A stretch of 64,000 nt of DNA from Tolypothrix bouteillei VB521301 (GTDB lineage: Bacteria > Cyanobacteriota > Cyanobacteriia > Cyanobacteriales > Nostocaceae): contig NZ_JHEG04000001.1 in NCBI RefSeq assembly GCF_000760695.4, forward strand, positions 7,849,123 through 7,913,122, in the 5' to 3' direction. The notes under the pieces were generated by a model, which was not told where the DNA came from, ran no database searches, and saw nothing but the letters and a program-made list of their open reading frames with translations. The stretch's first letter is position 1. The number at the start of each line of letters is the position of its first letter. Both the position numbers and the translations under genes were made by a program. Of the stretch, positions 17,200 through 25,290 are shown piece by piece.

Positions 17200-19209
17200 A
17201 TGCTAAAGGACAAAGATTCTACTGATAAGGGTGCGATCTTAATTGTCGATGACACACCCACTAATTTAGAAATACTGTTTGATTTACTATCCAACTCTGG
17301 ATTTACGGTTTTGATTGCTGAAGATGGGGAGAGCGCGATCGAAAGAGCGGTATATTCTCCACCCGATCTCATTCTCTTAGATGTTCTGATGCCAGGAATG
17401 GATGGCTTTGAAACTTGCCGTCGTTTAAAAGCCAATGAATCAACAAAAGATATTCCTGTCATTTTTATGACCGCACTGTCTGAAGCAATAGACAAGGTCA
17501 AAGGTTTAAGCCTCGGTGCGGTGGACTACGTCACTAAACCTCTCATGCATGAAGAGGTTTTAGCCCGGATCGAACTCCATTTAAGACTTCGGAATCTAAC
17601 GAAGACGCTCTTGCAGCAAAATTTGCGTTTGGAAGAGGAAATTTCCGAGCGCAAACAAGCAGAACACAAAATTCACGAACAAGCTGCTTTATTGGATATC
17701 ACCACAGACGCAATTCTTGTTCGAGATTTAAATAATGAAATTCATTATTGGAATAAAGGTGCCGAACACTTGTATGGCTGGACAGCAACAGAAGCAATAA
17801 GTAAAAATGCTAACGAGCTTTTGTATCAGCCAGAAACAGTATCTCAACTTCAAGAAATTCAAAAAAAGCTAGCTGAAAGTGGCACCTGGCAAGGTGAGTT
17901 GAATCAGGTTCATAAGGAAGGTCAACGCATTATTGTTGCGAGTCGTTGGACGCTGATACGCCATAAAAACGGACAACCCAAGTCAATTCTTGTAGTTAAC
18001 ACCGACATTACAGAGAAAAAACAGCTAGAAAGCCAATTGTTACGCGCTCAAAGACTGGAAAGTATTGGAACACTCGCCGGTGGTATTGCCCACGATTTGA
18101 ATAATATATTTACTCCTATCTTGGCTTCAGCACAACTGCTACAGATTAAACTCCCTGATATTGATGAGCGAAACTCGCAAGTCTTAAAAATTATCGAAAA
18201 TAACACCAAACGAGGTGCTGCATTGGTCAAACAAGTGTTGCAATTTGCACGGGGAGTCGAAGGCAAGCGTACAATTGTGCAAATTAGCTCTTTGTTTTTG
18301 GAAATTGAGCAGATCGTTCGAGAAACATTTCCCAAATCTATTGAATTTTTTACGAGTGTAAAACCAGACCTCTGGGCTGTTTTTGGGGATGCTACACACC
18401 TGCATCAAGTTCTGATGAACTTAATTGTGAATGCTCGTGATGCTATGGCGAACGGCGGTGTTCTGAACCTACAAGCCGAAAACCAATTTATTGACGATCG
18501 TTACGCTCGTATTAATTTGGATGCGAGTGTTGGTCCTTACGTTGCGATCGCAGTGACTGATTCAGGAATTGGGATGTCGTCCGAAATTGCCGACAGAATA
18601 TTCGAGCCTTTCTTTACTACAAAAGAGTTTGGCAAAGGAACGGGGCTGGGTCTTTCAACAGTCAGGGGTATCATTAAAAGTCATGGCGGTTTTGTCACCG
18701 TCGATAGCAAGGTTGGAGTAGGAACTGAGTTTAAGATATTTTTGCCTGCAGTGGCAGTCACAGCGACCCCATATGTGGAAGATCTCGAACTACCAAAGGG
18801 CAATGGAGAATTGATTCTCGTCATAGATGACGAAGTCAATATTCTCGAGACGACCAAAATTTCATTAGAAGCTTATAATTACAAAGTGTTAACAGCTAGC
18901 AATGGGATTGATGCGATCGCACTTTATGCCCAACAAAAACACGAAATTAACTTGGTATTAGTGGACATGATGATGCCAATGATGGATGGTGCAGTCACCA
19001 TTCGCACAATACAAAAACTAAATCCAAATGCTTTGATTGTTGCGGTAAGTGGTTTATCAGGCGATAAATTAGCAGGGACTACTGGAGTGAAAGCATTTAT
19101 ATCCAAACCTTACATGGCTGAAGATTTATTGCAAACACTACACAATGTTCTGCGCCATAAATCGAGCAACTCGATTTCATACCAAAACTCTTATGATAAA
19201 TCGCCGTGA
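17200..19209 (+). CDS. Hybrid sensor histidine kinase (REC-PAS-HisKA-HATPase-REC)
   Basis: Cytoplasmic hybrid kinase of 669 residues. Domain order: receiver at about 13-130 with phospho-acceptor D61 (LLDVLMPGMDG); coiled linker; PAS at about 158-275; HisKA with H298 in GGIAHDLNNIF, the H-D-L-N-N type seen in NtrB/CckA-like kinases; ATPase with N-box NLIVNARDAM, G1 DSGIGM and G2 GTGLGLS; and a second receiver with D589 in VLVDMMMPMMDG. Both receivers look intact, so this can be a phosphorelay with input from an upstream kinase. No membrane segment. Its stop codon lies 17 bases inside the LD-carboxypeptidase gene, so the two are probably co-translated. The signal is unknown. Confidence 0.93.
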   Translation: MLKDKDSTDKGAILIVDDTPTNLEILFDLLSNSGFTVLIAEDGESAIERAVYSPPDLILLDVLMPGMDGFETCRRLKANESTKDIPVIFMTALSEAIDKVKGLSLGAVDYVTKPLMHEEVLARIELHLRLRNLTKTLLQQNLRLEEEISERKQAEHKIHEQAALLDITTDAILVRDLNNEIHYWNKGAEHLYGWTATEAISKNANELLYQPETVSQLQEIQKKLAESGTWQGELNQVHKEGQRIIVASRWTLIRHKNGQPKSILVVNTDITEKKQLESQLLRAQRLESIGTLAGGIAHDLNNIFTPILASAQLLQIKLPDIDERNSQVLKIIENNTKRGAALVKQVLQFARGVEGKRTIVQISSLFLEIEQIVRETFPKSIEFFTSVKPDLWAVFGDATHLHQVLMNLIVNARDAMANGGVLNLQAENQFIDDRYARINLDASVGPYVAIAVTDSGIGMSSEIADRIFEPFFTTKEFGKGTGLGLSTVRGIIKSHGGFVTVDSKVGVGTEFKIFLPAVAVTATPYVEDLELPKGNGELILVIDDEVNILETTKISLEAYNYKVLTASNGIDAIALYAQQKHEINLVLVDMMMPMMDGAVTIRTIQKLNPNALIVAVSGLSGDKLAGTTGVKAFISKPYMAEDLLQTLHNVLRHKSSNSISYQNSYDKSP

Positions 19210-20236
19210 CTTTCTGATTGGACTAGCCGCTAGTTCTTCCGTATTCGCGTCTCCATTGAAGTTGGGGATAGCAGCTAGTCAACCACTGTTAAAACCCAAA
19301 CGCTTGCAAGCCGGATCTGGTGTGGGAATAGTTAGCCCCGCTGGTGCTACATTTGTTCGCGAACAACTTAATATAGTTGTAGATGCAGTCAAAGCCTTAG
19401 GATTAGTTCCCAAACTCGCACCTCATGTTCTAGAACGGTATGGTTATTTAGCAGGTAAAGACAAAGATCGCGCCTCTGACATCAATCAATTTTTTGCCGA
19501 TCCTTCCGTAGCAGCGATTTTACCAATTCGCGGTGGATGGGGATGCAGCCGAATGTTGCCTTATCTAGATTACGATCGCATTCGCAAAAATCCCAAAATT
19601 GTAGTTGGTTTCAGCGATATCACGTCATTAATCCTCGGCTTGAATGCGAAAACTAATCTTGTGACATTTCACGGTCCCAACGGACTCAGTTCTTGGAGAA
19701 CAACTCAAACAGAATCTTTTCGGCGCGTTTTGTTTAATGCTGAAACTGTCACCTTTAAAAATGAGAAAGATAGCGGTGATTCTGACCGCTTGATGCAAGT
19801 TAAATACCGAGTTCAAACTATTTCTTCTGGTAAAGCCAAAGGTAAGCTGATTGGAGGGAACCTTTCCGTTTTATCAGCAATTGTTGGCTCTCCTTATTTA
19901 CCCAATTTTAATGGTGCTATTTTATTTTTGGAGGATTTGAACGAGAATGTATATCGTATAGATCGGATGATGACTCAGTTAAAAATAGCGGGTTTATTTG
20001 ATAAACTAGCTGGTTTTATTTTTGGGCAATGCTCTGATTGTTTGCCTGATGCAGACTATGGCTCTTTGACCTTTGAAGAGGTTTTATGGGATCATATCAA
20101 ACCCTTGGGCATTCCTGCATGGTCTGGTGCTGCGATCGGACATCTTGAAAATGTGCTGACATTGCCTCTTGGTCTGGATGTGGAAATAGATGCTGATGCT
20201 GGGACAATTCGGATGTTAGAACCTGCTGTTCGGTAA
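19193..20236 (+). CDS. LD-carboxypeptidase (peptidase S66), Tat-exported
   Basis: Serine peptidase of the S66 family (347 residues from this start), which removes the terminal D-alanine of murein tetrapeptides in cell-wall recycling. MINRRDFLIGLAASSSVFA is a twin-arginine signal (RRDFLIG), which argues for export and for the start at 19193 rather than the in-frame ATG at 19145. Landmarks: GVGIVSPAG; RGGWGCSRMLPYLDYD; the nucleophile S141 in GFSDITS; FLEDLNENVYRIDRM; and the C-terminal GHLENVLTLPLG carrying the catalytic His. Classical LdcA is cytoplasmic, so a Tat-exported enzyme is a notable variant, though not unique in cyanobacteria. It overlaps the hybrid kinase gene by 17 bases. Confidence 0.9.
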   Translation: MINRRDFLIGLAASSSVFASPLKLGIAASQPLLKPKRLQAGSGVGIVSPAGATFVREQLNIVVDAVKALGLVPKLAPHVLERYGYLAGKDKDRASDINQFFADPSVAAILPIRGGWGCSRMLPYLDYDRIRKNPKIVVGFSDITSLILGLNAKTNLVTFHGPNGLSSWRTTQTESFRRVLFNAETVTFKNEKDSGDSDRLMQVKYRVQTISSGKAKGKLIGGNLSVLSAIVGSPYLPNFNGAILFLEDLNENVYRIDRMMTQLKIAGLFDKLAGFIFGQCSDCLPDADYGSLTFEEVLWDHIKPLGIPAWSGAAIGHLENVLTLPLGLDVEIDADAGTIRMLEPAVR

Positions 20237-20299
20237 ACAGTTATGCGGGCAATGGCAGCCATTCTATTCCGATGAGCATTGCCCACCCTAACATGAGTT

Positions 20300-20548
20300 C
20301 TAAACCATCACTTGATAAGTGAGAGCAAAATTTGAAAGTGCAAATTGTTTAAGTTTCTCTTTAACTCTTGCTGGCAAGGAATTAAAAGCGCTCCCCCGCC
20401 AACCTTTTTTATCTTGATATTCTAGTAGTCCACAATACATATCTTTCTTGTGAATATGCCATCCCCAATTTGCGGGAATTACTTCATATTCACTCAAAGT
20501 TTGTGTCAGGTATAGTGTTATTTCGTCAAGTTTCTGTTGGGTTTTCAT
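20300..20548 (-). CDS. Unknown 82-residue protein next to nblA
   Basis: I do not recognise this family. The product (82 residues) is soluble and basic, with an aromatic centre (PANWGWHIHKKDMYCGLLEY), then KGWRGSAFNSLPARVKEKLK. It may form a small alpha/beta fold. It follows nblA by 54 bases on the same strand, so co-transcription and a role during nutrient stress are possible, but this is only positional. Codon use looks native. The chance that it is a real gene is good because it fills the space between nblA and the LD-carboxypeptidase and has a clear ATG. Confidence 0.55.
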   Translation of the reverse strand: MKTQQKLDEITLYLTQTLSEYEVIPANWGWHIHKKDMYCGLLEYQDKKGWRGSAFNSLPARVKEKLKQFALSNFALTYQVMV

Positions 20549-20602
20549 AGGTTTTTGCGTTATTTATGAATAATTACTTATCGAACACAGAGTGCAGTTG
20601 CT

Positions 20603-20800
20603 TTACATAAAGATTTGGTCTGCGCTAATTCCCCAGTCTTGCTTTAGCAAAGTTTTGTACATATTTTCCTTGAGCATCATGTGCTCTTGCATCTCAATGA
20701 GAAAATCTTGTGCCTGTTCGCGAGACATCTGCCTTACATAATCTTCAAAGATTCTTAGATTAAATTGTTGCTCTAGAGATAATTCCATAGACTTATTCAT
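20603..20800 (-). CDS. nblA: NblA phycobilisome degradation adaptor
   Basis: A 65-residue protein of the NblA/Ycf18 family. Members bind phycobiliproteins and the Clp chaperone and bring phycobilisomes to proteolysis when nitrogen or sulfur runs out, causing bleaching. The signature is MELSLEQQFNLRIFEDYVRQ, then MSREQAQDFLIEMQEHMMLKE and the LLKQDWGI end, giving two helices that form a dimeric bundle. Length fits the family (about 60-65). It starts with ATG after GGTTAAAG; ATG at residue 5 is a second choice. A 12-bp inverted repeat lies 50-130 bases upstream and may be regulatory. I see no canonical NtcA site (GTA-N8-TAC) upstream. Confidence 0.93.
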   Translation of the reverse strand: MNKSMELSLEQQFNLRIFEDYVRQMSREQAQDFLIEMQEHMMLKENMYKTLLKQDWGISADQIFM

Positions 20801-20850
20801 CTTTAACCTACCTTGTCTAATTCGTTTTTACAAATTCAATTATTTATATG

Positions 20851-20928
20851 TTCATAATAGTCTTCCTTCACTCGATAATGACCTGTCTGGAGGTTTAAAT
20901 TAGAGGCAATCTTAAGGACTATTATGAA
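20851..20928. promoter_or_regulatory. Inverted repeat upstream of nblA
   Basis: TTCATAATAGTC at 20851-20862 is the exact reverse complement of GACTATTATGAA at 20917-20928. The two arms are 54 bases apart, upstream of the nblA start. They could be paired operator half-sites or the ends of a small foldback element. The sequence alone does not decide. Confidence 0.35.
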
Positions 20929-21240
20929 TGTACAAAATTTATCTGTGGGAATATATCAATTAATAACAAGCATCTTGCATATTCTGTCCTACTACTCCCC
21001 TCAAATCTCTCTGATGGATTAGGAAGAAATCAAATTTATATTTCCATCCATGAGTGCAAGGGGAGGGTTAGAGTGAGGTAAAAGCAACGCTAAAACATCA
21101 ATTTATGTGCTACTTGAGACTTGTGTACAATAGCGTGTTAGGAGATCGAAGCACACCAACGCGTGCGATCGCCCTTGGCGCAAGCCGAAAGAGTGCTTAT
21201 CGCGCTTTTGAAGCCTCTCTCCTGCAAGGAGCTACGGTGG

Positions 21241-21320
21241 CAATACTGCAAGGGCTCTCGAAAATTGTCGCGAAAGACAAGCACCTTTGTACAGGGGAGG
21301 AAAAAACGGCTTAACCGAGA
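21241..21320 (+). repeat. Dispersed 80-90 bp repeat (copy 2)
   Basis: Matches the reverse complement of 15371-15458 over nearly its whole length (CAAGGGCTCTCGAAAATTGT, then CACCTTTGTACAGGGGAGGA). Both copies end in AAAAAACGGCTTAACCGA. Confidence 0.7.
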
Positions 21321-21483
21321 AGTATTGGCTACGGTGGTATACAGATCTCTAGAAAAGAGATGAAACATTGTGAAAAGGGAGAATTGGAATTAAGTTCCCC
21401 CTTTTTTAAGGGGGGTTAGGGGGGATCGAAACGGGAGTATCTTAATTTGGAAAAAACACGCCTGCGATGTTCGTAATCGCAGC

Positions 21484-21802
21484 TATAGCAGTCCTATTTG
21501 ATTTATAAAATTATGAACCACAAAGACGAGCCAGTGCGTTGCGGTGAATCCAGAGAAAGTAGGCGGTGAGACCATTGCTGTAGGCGGGTTTCCCACGCCC
21601 TGGTAACTGACGAACAAGGGAGGTGTTTCCCGCGACCACCGGGACTGGTGAACAAGGGAGGGGGGTTCCCCCTATAAAAGCACCAGGCGTCGCAAAGAGC
21701 AAGTATAGCCCTAGCGGGCATAGCTTACAGCATCGCGTAGCGTCTCCGTCAGGAGAAGAAAAGAGAAAAGAGGAATTTTACAAATGATTTAGGATTGCTA
21801 TA
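21484..21802. mobile_element. MITE-like element, larger copy, with nested repeats
   Basis: The ends TATAGCAGTCCTATTTGATT (21484) and the reverse complement of the right end (TATAGCAATCCTAAATCATT, from 21802) are inverted and match the element at 6793-6909. The interior is different: it holds GGGTTTCCCACGCCCTGG-type and AACAAGGGAGG-type repeat units, so one element seems to have been invaded by others. No transposase. Confidence 0.6.
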
Positions 21803-22193
21803 TACAAACCAAGTCCACCTACGTGGACATAGATAACAATATTAATTTTTCATTAGTGATGAAAACGCAAGTATATGCAATAGGTAATTAATGAGCGAAT
21901 GTACAGTAATAAAGCCGCGTCTTGGTCTAGTAGACCCAACCAAAAATATTTTTAAAACAACATTATTCTTGTCATTAATGACTTACACTATTCATTCAAA
22001 GCTTTTATGGCTGTCTATTTACGGCAAAATAGGTATTACTTAGAGTAGTTTTTCAATCACTTTTTTTTATCAATTTAAAAAAAAAGAATATTTGCTGTGA
22101 TTTTAGGAAAGGCATAATATGAAAACCATGCGCTGCTAAGGTACCTGGCGGAAACAAACACTGTCTTGATTTTAAGAATAGCGAGTAATAACT

Positions 22194-22871
22194 GTGAATT
22201 GGCTAATTACTACACTCATTGTTGGCATCTCTGCTGCCTTTGCAACTACCTTTGATGACAATCTATATTTGACAGCTTTCTTTGGAAAAGTCAATCACGC
22301 TTTTCGCCCGAAGCACATTATTCTTGGTGAGTTTGTTGGATTCACTGCGTTAGTTTTAGCTAGTCTACCCGGTTTCTTTGGCGGTTTAGTTCTTCCTGCA
22401 AGCTGGATTGGTTTATTGGGTTTCCTTCCTATCGCTATTGGTATCAGTCATCTCTTGAGTCGAGACGACGGGGATGAGGCAGTAGAATCTATCGCGGTTA
22501 ACTTGTCATCTTCTCCCACTCGCTCAAAGCGCCACAAAAAATCACTCTTGGCAACTCTCCGCGATCCTCAAACCTATAGAGTGTCCGCAGTGACTATTGC
22601 AAATGGAGGTAATAACATTGGAATTTACGTACCTTTGTTTGCGAGTAGCAATCTCCCAAGTTTAGGAGTCATTTTATGTGTTTGCTACCTTACTGTTGGG
22701 GTATGGTGCTGTCTCTCATACTTCCTGACTCGCAATCCCCTCATGGCACCGCTTCTCACTCGCTATGGTCGCAAAGTCTTTCCCTTTGTTTTAATTTGGT
22801 TGGGACTCTCTATCCTAATTAAGAGCGAAACATATCAACTTTTACCCAGTCTGGCAATGTTCCATCATTAA
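22194..22871 (+). CDS. CadD-family cadmium/cation transporter
   Basis: Integral membrane protein of 225 residues in the cadmium resistance transporter (CadD) family of the LysE superfamily. It is proposed to export or bind cadmium or other cations. It has about five or six hydrophobic segments. The conserved start ATTFDDNLYLTAFF (acidic pair near residues 21-22 in the first helix) and the internal ANGGNNIGIYVPLFA motif are the family landmarks; the two copies of a D/N-rich motif probably form the ion path. The central loop (about 90-120) is charged and cytoplasmic. It starts with GTG at 22194. No metal-responsive regulator such as SmtB/ArsR lies next to it. Confidence 0.85.
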   Translation: MNWLITTLIVGISAAFATTFDDNLYLTAFFGKVNHAFRPKHIILGEFVGFTALVLASLPGFFGGLVLPASWIGLLGFLPIAIGISHLLSRDDGDEAVESIAVNLSSSPTRSKRHKKSLLATLRDPQTYRVSAVTIANGGNNIGIYVPLFASSNLPSLGVILCVCYLTVGVWCCLSYFLTRNPLMAPLLTRYGRKVFPFVLIWLGLSILIKSETYQLLPSLAMFHH

Positions 22872-22873
22872 GT

Positions 22874-22930
22874 TATGCGTGCGCTTGCTCTTAGCGCAAG
22901 CTGAAAGAGTGTTTATCGCACTCCAGGCGA
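22874..22930. repeat. GCGCAAGC repeat unit
   Basis: GCTCTTAGCGCAAGCTGAAA followed by GAGTGTTTATCGCACT resembles 21172-21215 (CCTTGGCGCAAGCCGAAA, then GAGTGCTTATCGCGCT). It shares the CTCTTAGCGCAAGCTG core with the 54-bp tandem array at 24519-24740. Confidence 0.6.
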
Positions 22931-23139
22931 TCCTTTCTAATACTTGACTGAGGCATCATTGCTCTCGCACTTCAGCCTCACTCATGTCCATCCCAAATGC
23001 CGAATGCACTATGCGTAAACAAGCAGGGATACACAAGTCAATAGAAAAACTCATTCGCAGTTTTATGACTCCTCGCACTATCAATTGATAGGCGAGGTTT
23101 CATTATTTTTCTCTCTAGTGTGTGTAAACTACTTACATA

Positions 23140-24486
23140 TTAAGTTACAGATGCAGTTGCAGTCTCAAAGAAGCGATTAGCAGGGCGAGCCAGTCCCAGA
23201 TTTTCGCGCAGCGTCTTGCCCTCGTAGTCCTGGCGAAAGATCCCACGCCGTTGGAGTTCTGGCACAACCCTGTCTACAAAATCATTTAGCCCTTCTGGAA
23301 CAAAAGGGAACATGATGTTGAATCCGTCAGATCCTTCCTCAGTCAGCCATTGCTCCATTTCATCGGCAATGGTTTGGGGTGTACCGACAAACGCCAATCC
23401 GCCGTAACTGCCAATGCGTTGAGCTAGCTGTCGAATGGTCAAATTCTCGCGTTGGGAAAGCGCTATTACTCGTTCTCGTGCGCTCTTACCAGCGTTAGTC
23501 TGTGGAATTATCGGCAAAGGACCATCGGGATCGAAGCCCGAAACGTCATAACCAAGTGCGCTATTCAGGCTAGCGATCCCGCTGTCATAATGCACGAGGC
23601 TATCCAAATGGGTACGCTTGGCGCGTGCTGCTTCTACGGTTTCACCTACGATAACTAAGGCACCCGGAAGAATTTTGATGGTTTCTGGATCGCGTCCGAT
23701 CGCCCGCGCACGACTCTTAATGTCAGCAAAGAAGACTTTGCCTGCTTCCAAACTGCTGGCGGATGCAAACACGATTTCAGCGGTTTCGGCAGCCAGCTGA
23801 CGCCCCGCTTCAGACGCACCTGCCTGAACTATGACTGGCCAACCCTGAACGGGTCTGGCGATGTTTAATGGTCCCCGTACCGAGAGATATTTTCCCTGAT
23901 GACCCAGAACGTGAATTTTTGAGGGATCGAAATAAATTCCCGATCCCACGTCTCGGATGAATGCATCGTCAGCAAAGGAATCCCAAAGTCCCGTTACGAC
24001 ATCATAGAATTCTCTAGCTCGTGCGTAGCGTTCGTCATGCTCCACTTCCTCTTTTAAACCGAAGTTAAGTGCTGCGTCTGGATTGGCTGTGGTAACGATG
24101 TTCCAACCAGCGCGACCGCCGCTGATATGATCTAGGGACGCGAAGCGGCGAGCAATGTGGTAAGGCTGGTCGTAAGTTGTGGAAGCGGTGGCTATCAACC
24201 CGATATGTTCGGTGACGCTTGCGAGGGCAGAAAGCAGAGTGAAAGGCTCGAACGAGGTTACGGTGTGACTGCGCTTTAAAGCATTGAGCGGCATATTGAG
24301 TACCGCTAAGTGATCGGCCATGAAGAATGCATCGAACTTGCCCTGCTCTAGTTTCTGGATAAATCGTTTCAGTGCTGGGAAGTTAAAATTGGCATCAGGT
24401 AAAGCCCCAGGATAGCGCCAAGCACCTGTATGTATGCTGACAGGACGCATGAACGCACCCAGTTTCAATTGTTTTTTACCGCTCAT
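23140..24486 (-). CDS. LLM-class flavin-dependent monooxygenase (NtaA/SnaA/DszA type)
   Basis: FMN-dependent monooxygenase of 448 residues in the bacterial-luciferase-like superfamily, NtaA/SnaA/SoxA subgroup. Such enzymes use FMNH2 from a partner reductase and O2 to cleave C-S or C-N bonds (sulfones, DMS, nitrilotriacetate). Family landmarks are the start KLGAFMRPVSIHTGAWRYPG, FDAFFMADHLAVL, RFASLDHISGGRAGWNIVTT, and VQAGASEAGRQLAAETAEIVF. It lies downstream of a ferredoxin and an FAD flavoprotein on the same strand, which suggests use of an organosulfur source. A 54-bp tandem repeat array separates it from them. Its relatives are mostly proteobacterial, so horizontal transfer is likely. The substrate is not determinable. 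Confidence 0.9.
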   Translation of the reverse strand: MSGKKQLKLGAFMRPVSIHTGAWRYPGALPDANFNFPALKRFIQKLEQGKFDAFFMADHLAVLNMPLNALKRSHTVTSFEPFTLLSALASVTEHIGLIATASTTYDQPYHIARRFASLDHISGGRAGWNIVTTANPDAALNFGLKEEVEHDERYARAREFYDVVTGLWDSFADDAFIRDVGSGIYFDPSKIHVLGHQGKYLSVRGPLNIARPVQGWPVIVQAGASEAGRQLAAETAEIVFASASSLEAGKVFFADIKSRARAIGRDPETIKILPGALVIVGETVEAARAKRTHLDSLVHYDSGIASLNSALGYDVSGFDPDGPLPIIPQTNAGKSARERVIALSQRENLTIRQLAQRIGSYGGLAFVGTPQTIADEMEQWLTEEGSDGFNIMFPFVPEGLNDFVDRVVPELQRRGIFRQDYEGKTLRENLGLARPANRFFETATASVT

Positions 24487-24518
24487 TAGCCCTCCGTAGG
24501 CGTGGTCTTATATGCGAT

Positions 24519-24740
24519 CGCGAAGCGGCTGCTTTGCAGCATCGCTCTTAGCGCAAGCTGTACCCAGCTTCTCGCGAAGCGGCTGCTTTGCAGCATCGCT
24601 CTTAGCGCAAGCTGTACCCAGCTTCTCGCGAAGCGGCTGCTTTGCAGCATCGCTCTTAGCGCAAGCTGTACCCAGCTTCTCGCGAAGCGGCTGCTTTGCA
24701 GCATCGCCCTTGGCGCAAGCTGTACTCAGCTTCTCGCCAA
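24519..24740. repeat. 54-bp tandem repeat array, four units
   Basis: Four head-to-tail units of 54 bases, each CGCGAAGCGGCTGCTTTGCA, then GCATCGCTCTTAGCGCAAGC, then TGTACCCAGCTTCT. The first three are almost identical and the last has CCCTTGG for CTCTTAG and TACTC for TACCC. Because 54 is divisible by three, long frames stay open on both strands (18-residue peptide repeats), but they have no start signals and are not genes. The units contain the palindromes CTGCTTTGCAGCA and CTTCTCGCGAAGC. No unique spacers, so this is not a CRISPR array. Confidence 0.9.
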
Positions 24741-24789
24741 CCCTGTTGCTAAAAGTATATTACGATAAATGGATAAATAAACAGTAGTA

Positions 24790-24822
24790 TTAACTCATCA
24801 TAGCAATTGTATGATGAGTTAA
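24790..24822 (-). terminator. 13-bp hairpin downstream of the ferredoxin gene
   Basis: Perfect stem TTAACTCATCATA / TATGATGAGTTAA with a 7-base loop. A second, G/U-tolerant hairpin (CCTCAACCT / AGGTTGGGG) lies at about 24849-24874. Either may end the flavoprotein-ferredoxin transcript before the LLM gene. Confidence 0.45.
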
Positions 24823-24840
24823 TCCAGTAAAAGACTAGAA

Positions 24841-24900
24841 GTGTGAAGTACCTCAACCTGCTTGGCCGAGGTTGGGGCTTGCTACTTCAGCCTGTCAATG
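24841..24900. other. Spacer with a G/U-tolerant hairpin
   Basis: GAAGTACCTCAACC, then CCGAGGTTGGGGCTTGCTAC and TTC. The arms CCTCAACCT and AGGTTGGGG pair with one wobble, flanked by GAAGTA / TACTTC. It lies between the 54-bp array and the ferredoxin gene. Role not clear. Confidence 0.35.
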
Positions 24901-24935
24901 ACTGAGTGCAGTTGCACTCTCGATTACACACATAA

Positions 24936-25277
24936 TTAACTTTGATAGGGGCGCGGTAGTTGGCGCAGTTTATGAGCAGTATCCAAGTCACTATTGTTTT
25001 TTCTGCCATACCCCCAACCCAAGATGCGACGATATTCACCCATGATGCCACTTTCAATTAATTCATCCTCATTGACTGCAACATTAGTATGAGATTCAGG
25101 CGCAACATAGAGTGCATCAGCAGGACAATATGCCTCACACATGAAACACGTTTGGCAGTCTTCTTTTCTGGCGATCGCGGGTGGTTGGTTGGGTACGGAG
25201 TCAAAGACATTGGTAGGACAAACTTGGACGCAAACATTGCAGTTGATACAAAGTTTATGGCTGACAAGCTCGATCAT
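24936..25277 (-). CDS. Two-cluster [4Fe-4S] ferredoxin-like protein
   Basis: A 113-residue iron-sulfur protein with two classical ferredoxin motifs: C10-x2-C13-x2-C16-x3-C20-P and C41-x2-C44-x2-C47-x3-C51-P, enough for two [4Fe-4S] clusters. The C-terminal half (about 60-113) has no cysteine and is charged. I chose the ATG at 25277 because CAGGAGCC stands just upstream and the longer frame would run back into the flavoprotein gene. It follows that gene by 13 bases. The pair looks like an APS-reductase- or fumarate-reductase-type flavoprotein with its electron carrier, as found in sulfur-compound gene clusters. It probably passes electrons to or from the flavoprotein. Confidence 0.9.
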   Translation of the reverse strand: MIELVSHKLCINCNVCVQVCPTNVFDSVPNQPPAIARKEDCQTCFMCEAYCPADALYVAPESHTNVAVNEDELIESGIMGEYRRILGWGYGRKNNSDLDTAHKLRQLPRPYQS

Positions 25278-25290
25278 TATAAGGCTCCTG

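Larger units (their letters stand above)
20929..22193. other. Repeat-filled intergenic region without a gene
   Basis: About 1.27 kb between nblA and the CadD-like gene. It contains a degenerate GCGCAAGC-type repeat at 21160-21215, the 80-bp dispersed repeat (21241-21320), a CCCCCTTTTTTAAGGGGGGTTAG palindrome at 21394-21428, and the MITE-like element 21484-21802. Open frames here are repeat-derived. The last 300 bases are A+T rich and should carry the cadD promoter. Confidence 0.6.

Noticed and set aside
21105..21721. Several 60-76 residue frames downstream of nblA
   Set aside because: They are composed of the 80-bp repeat and the MITE interior; two share the same C-terminus as the frame after parA because of the repeat.
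24519..24740. Possible CRISPR array
   Set aside because: Units are directly joined with no unique spacers of constant length. It is a plain tandem repeat.
24486..24787. Overlapping long open frames on both strands across the 54-bp array
   Set aside because: They arise because the unit length is a multiple of three. Peptides are perfect 18-residue repeats with no start signals, so they are not genes.
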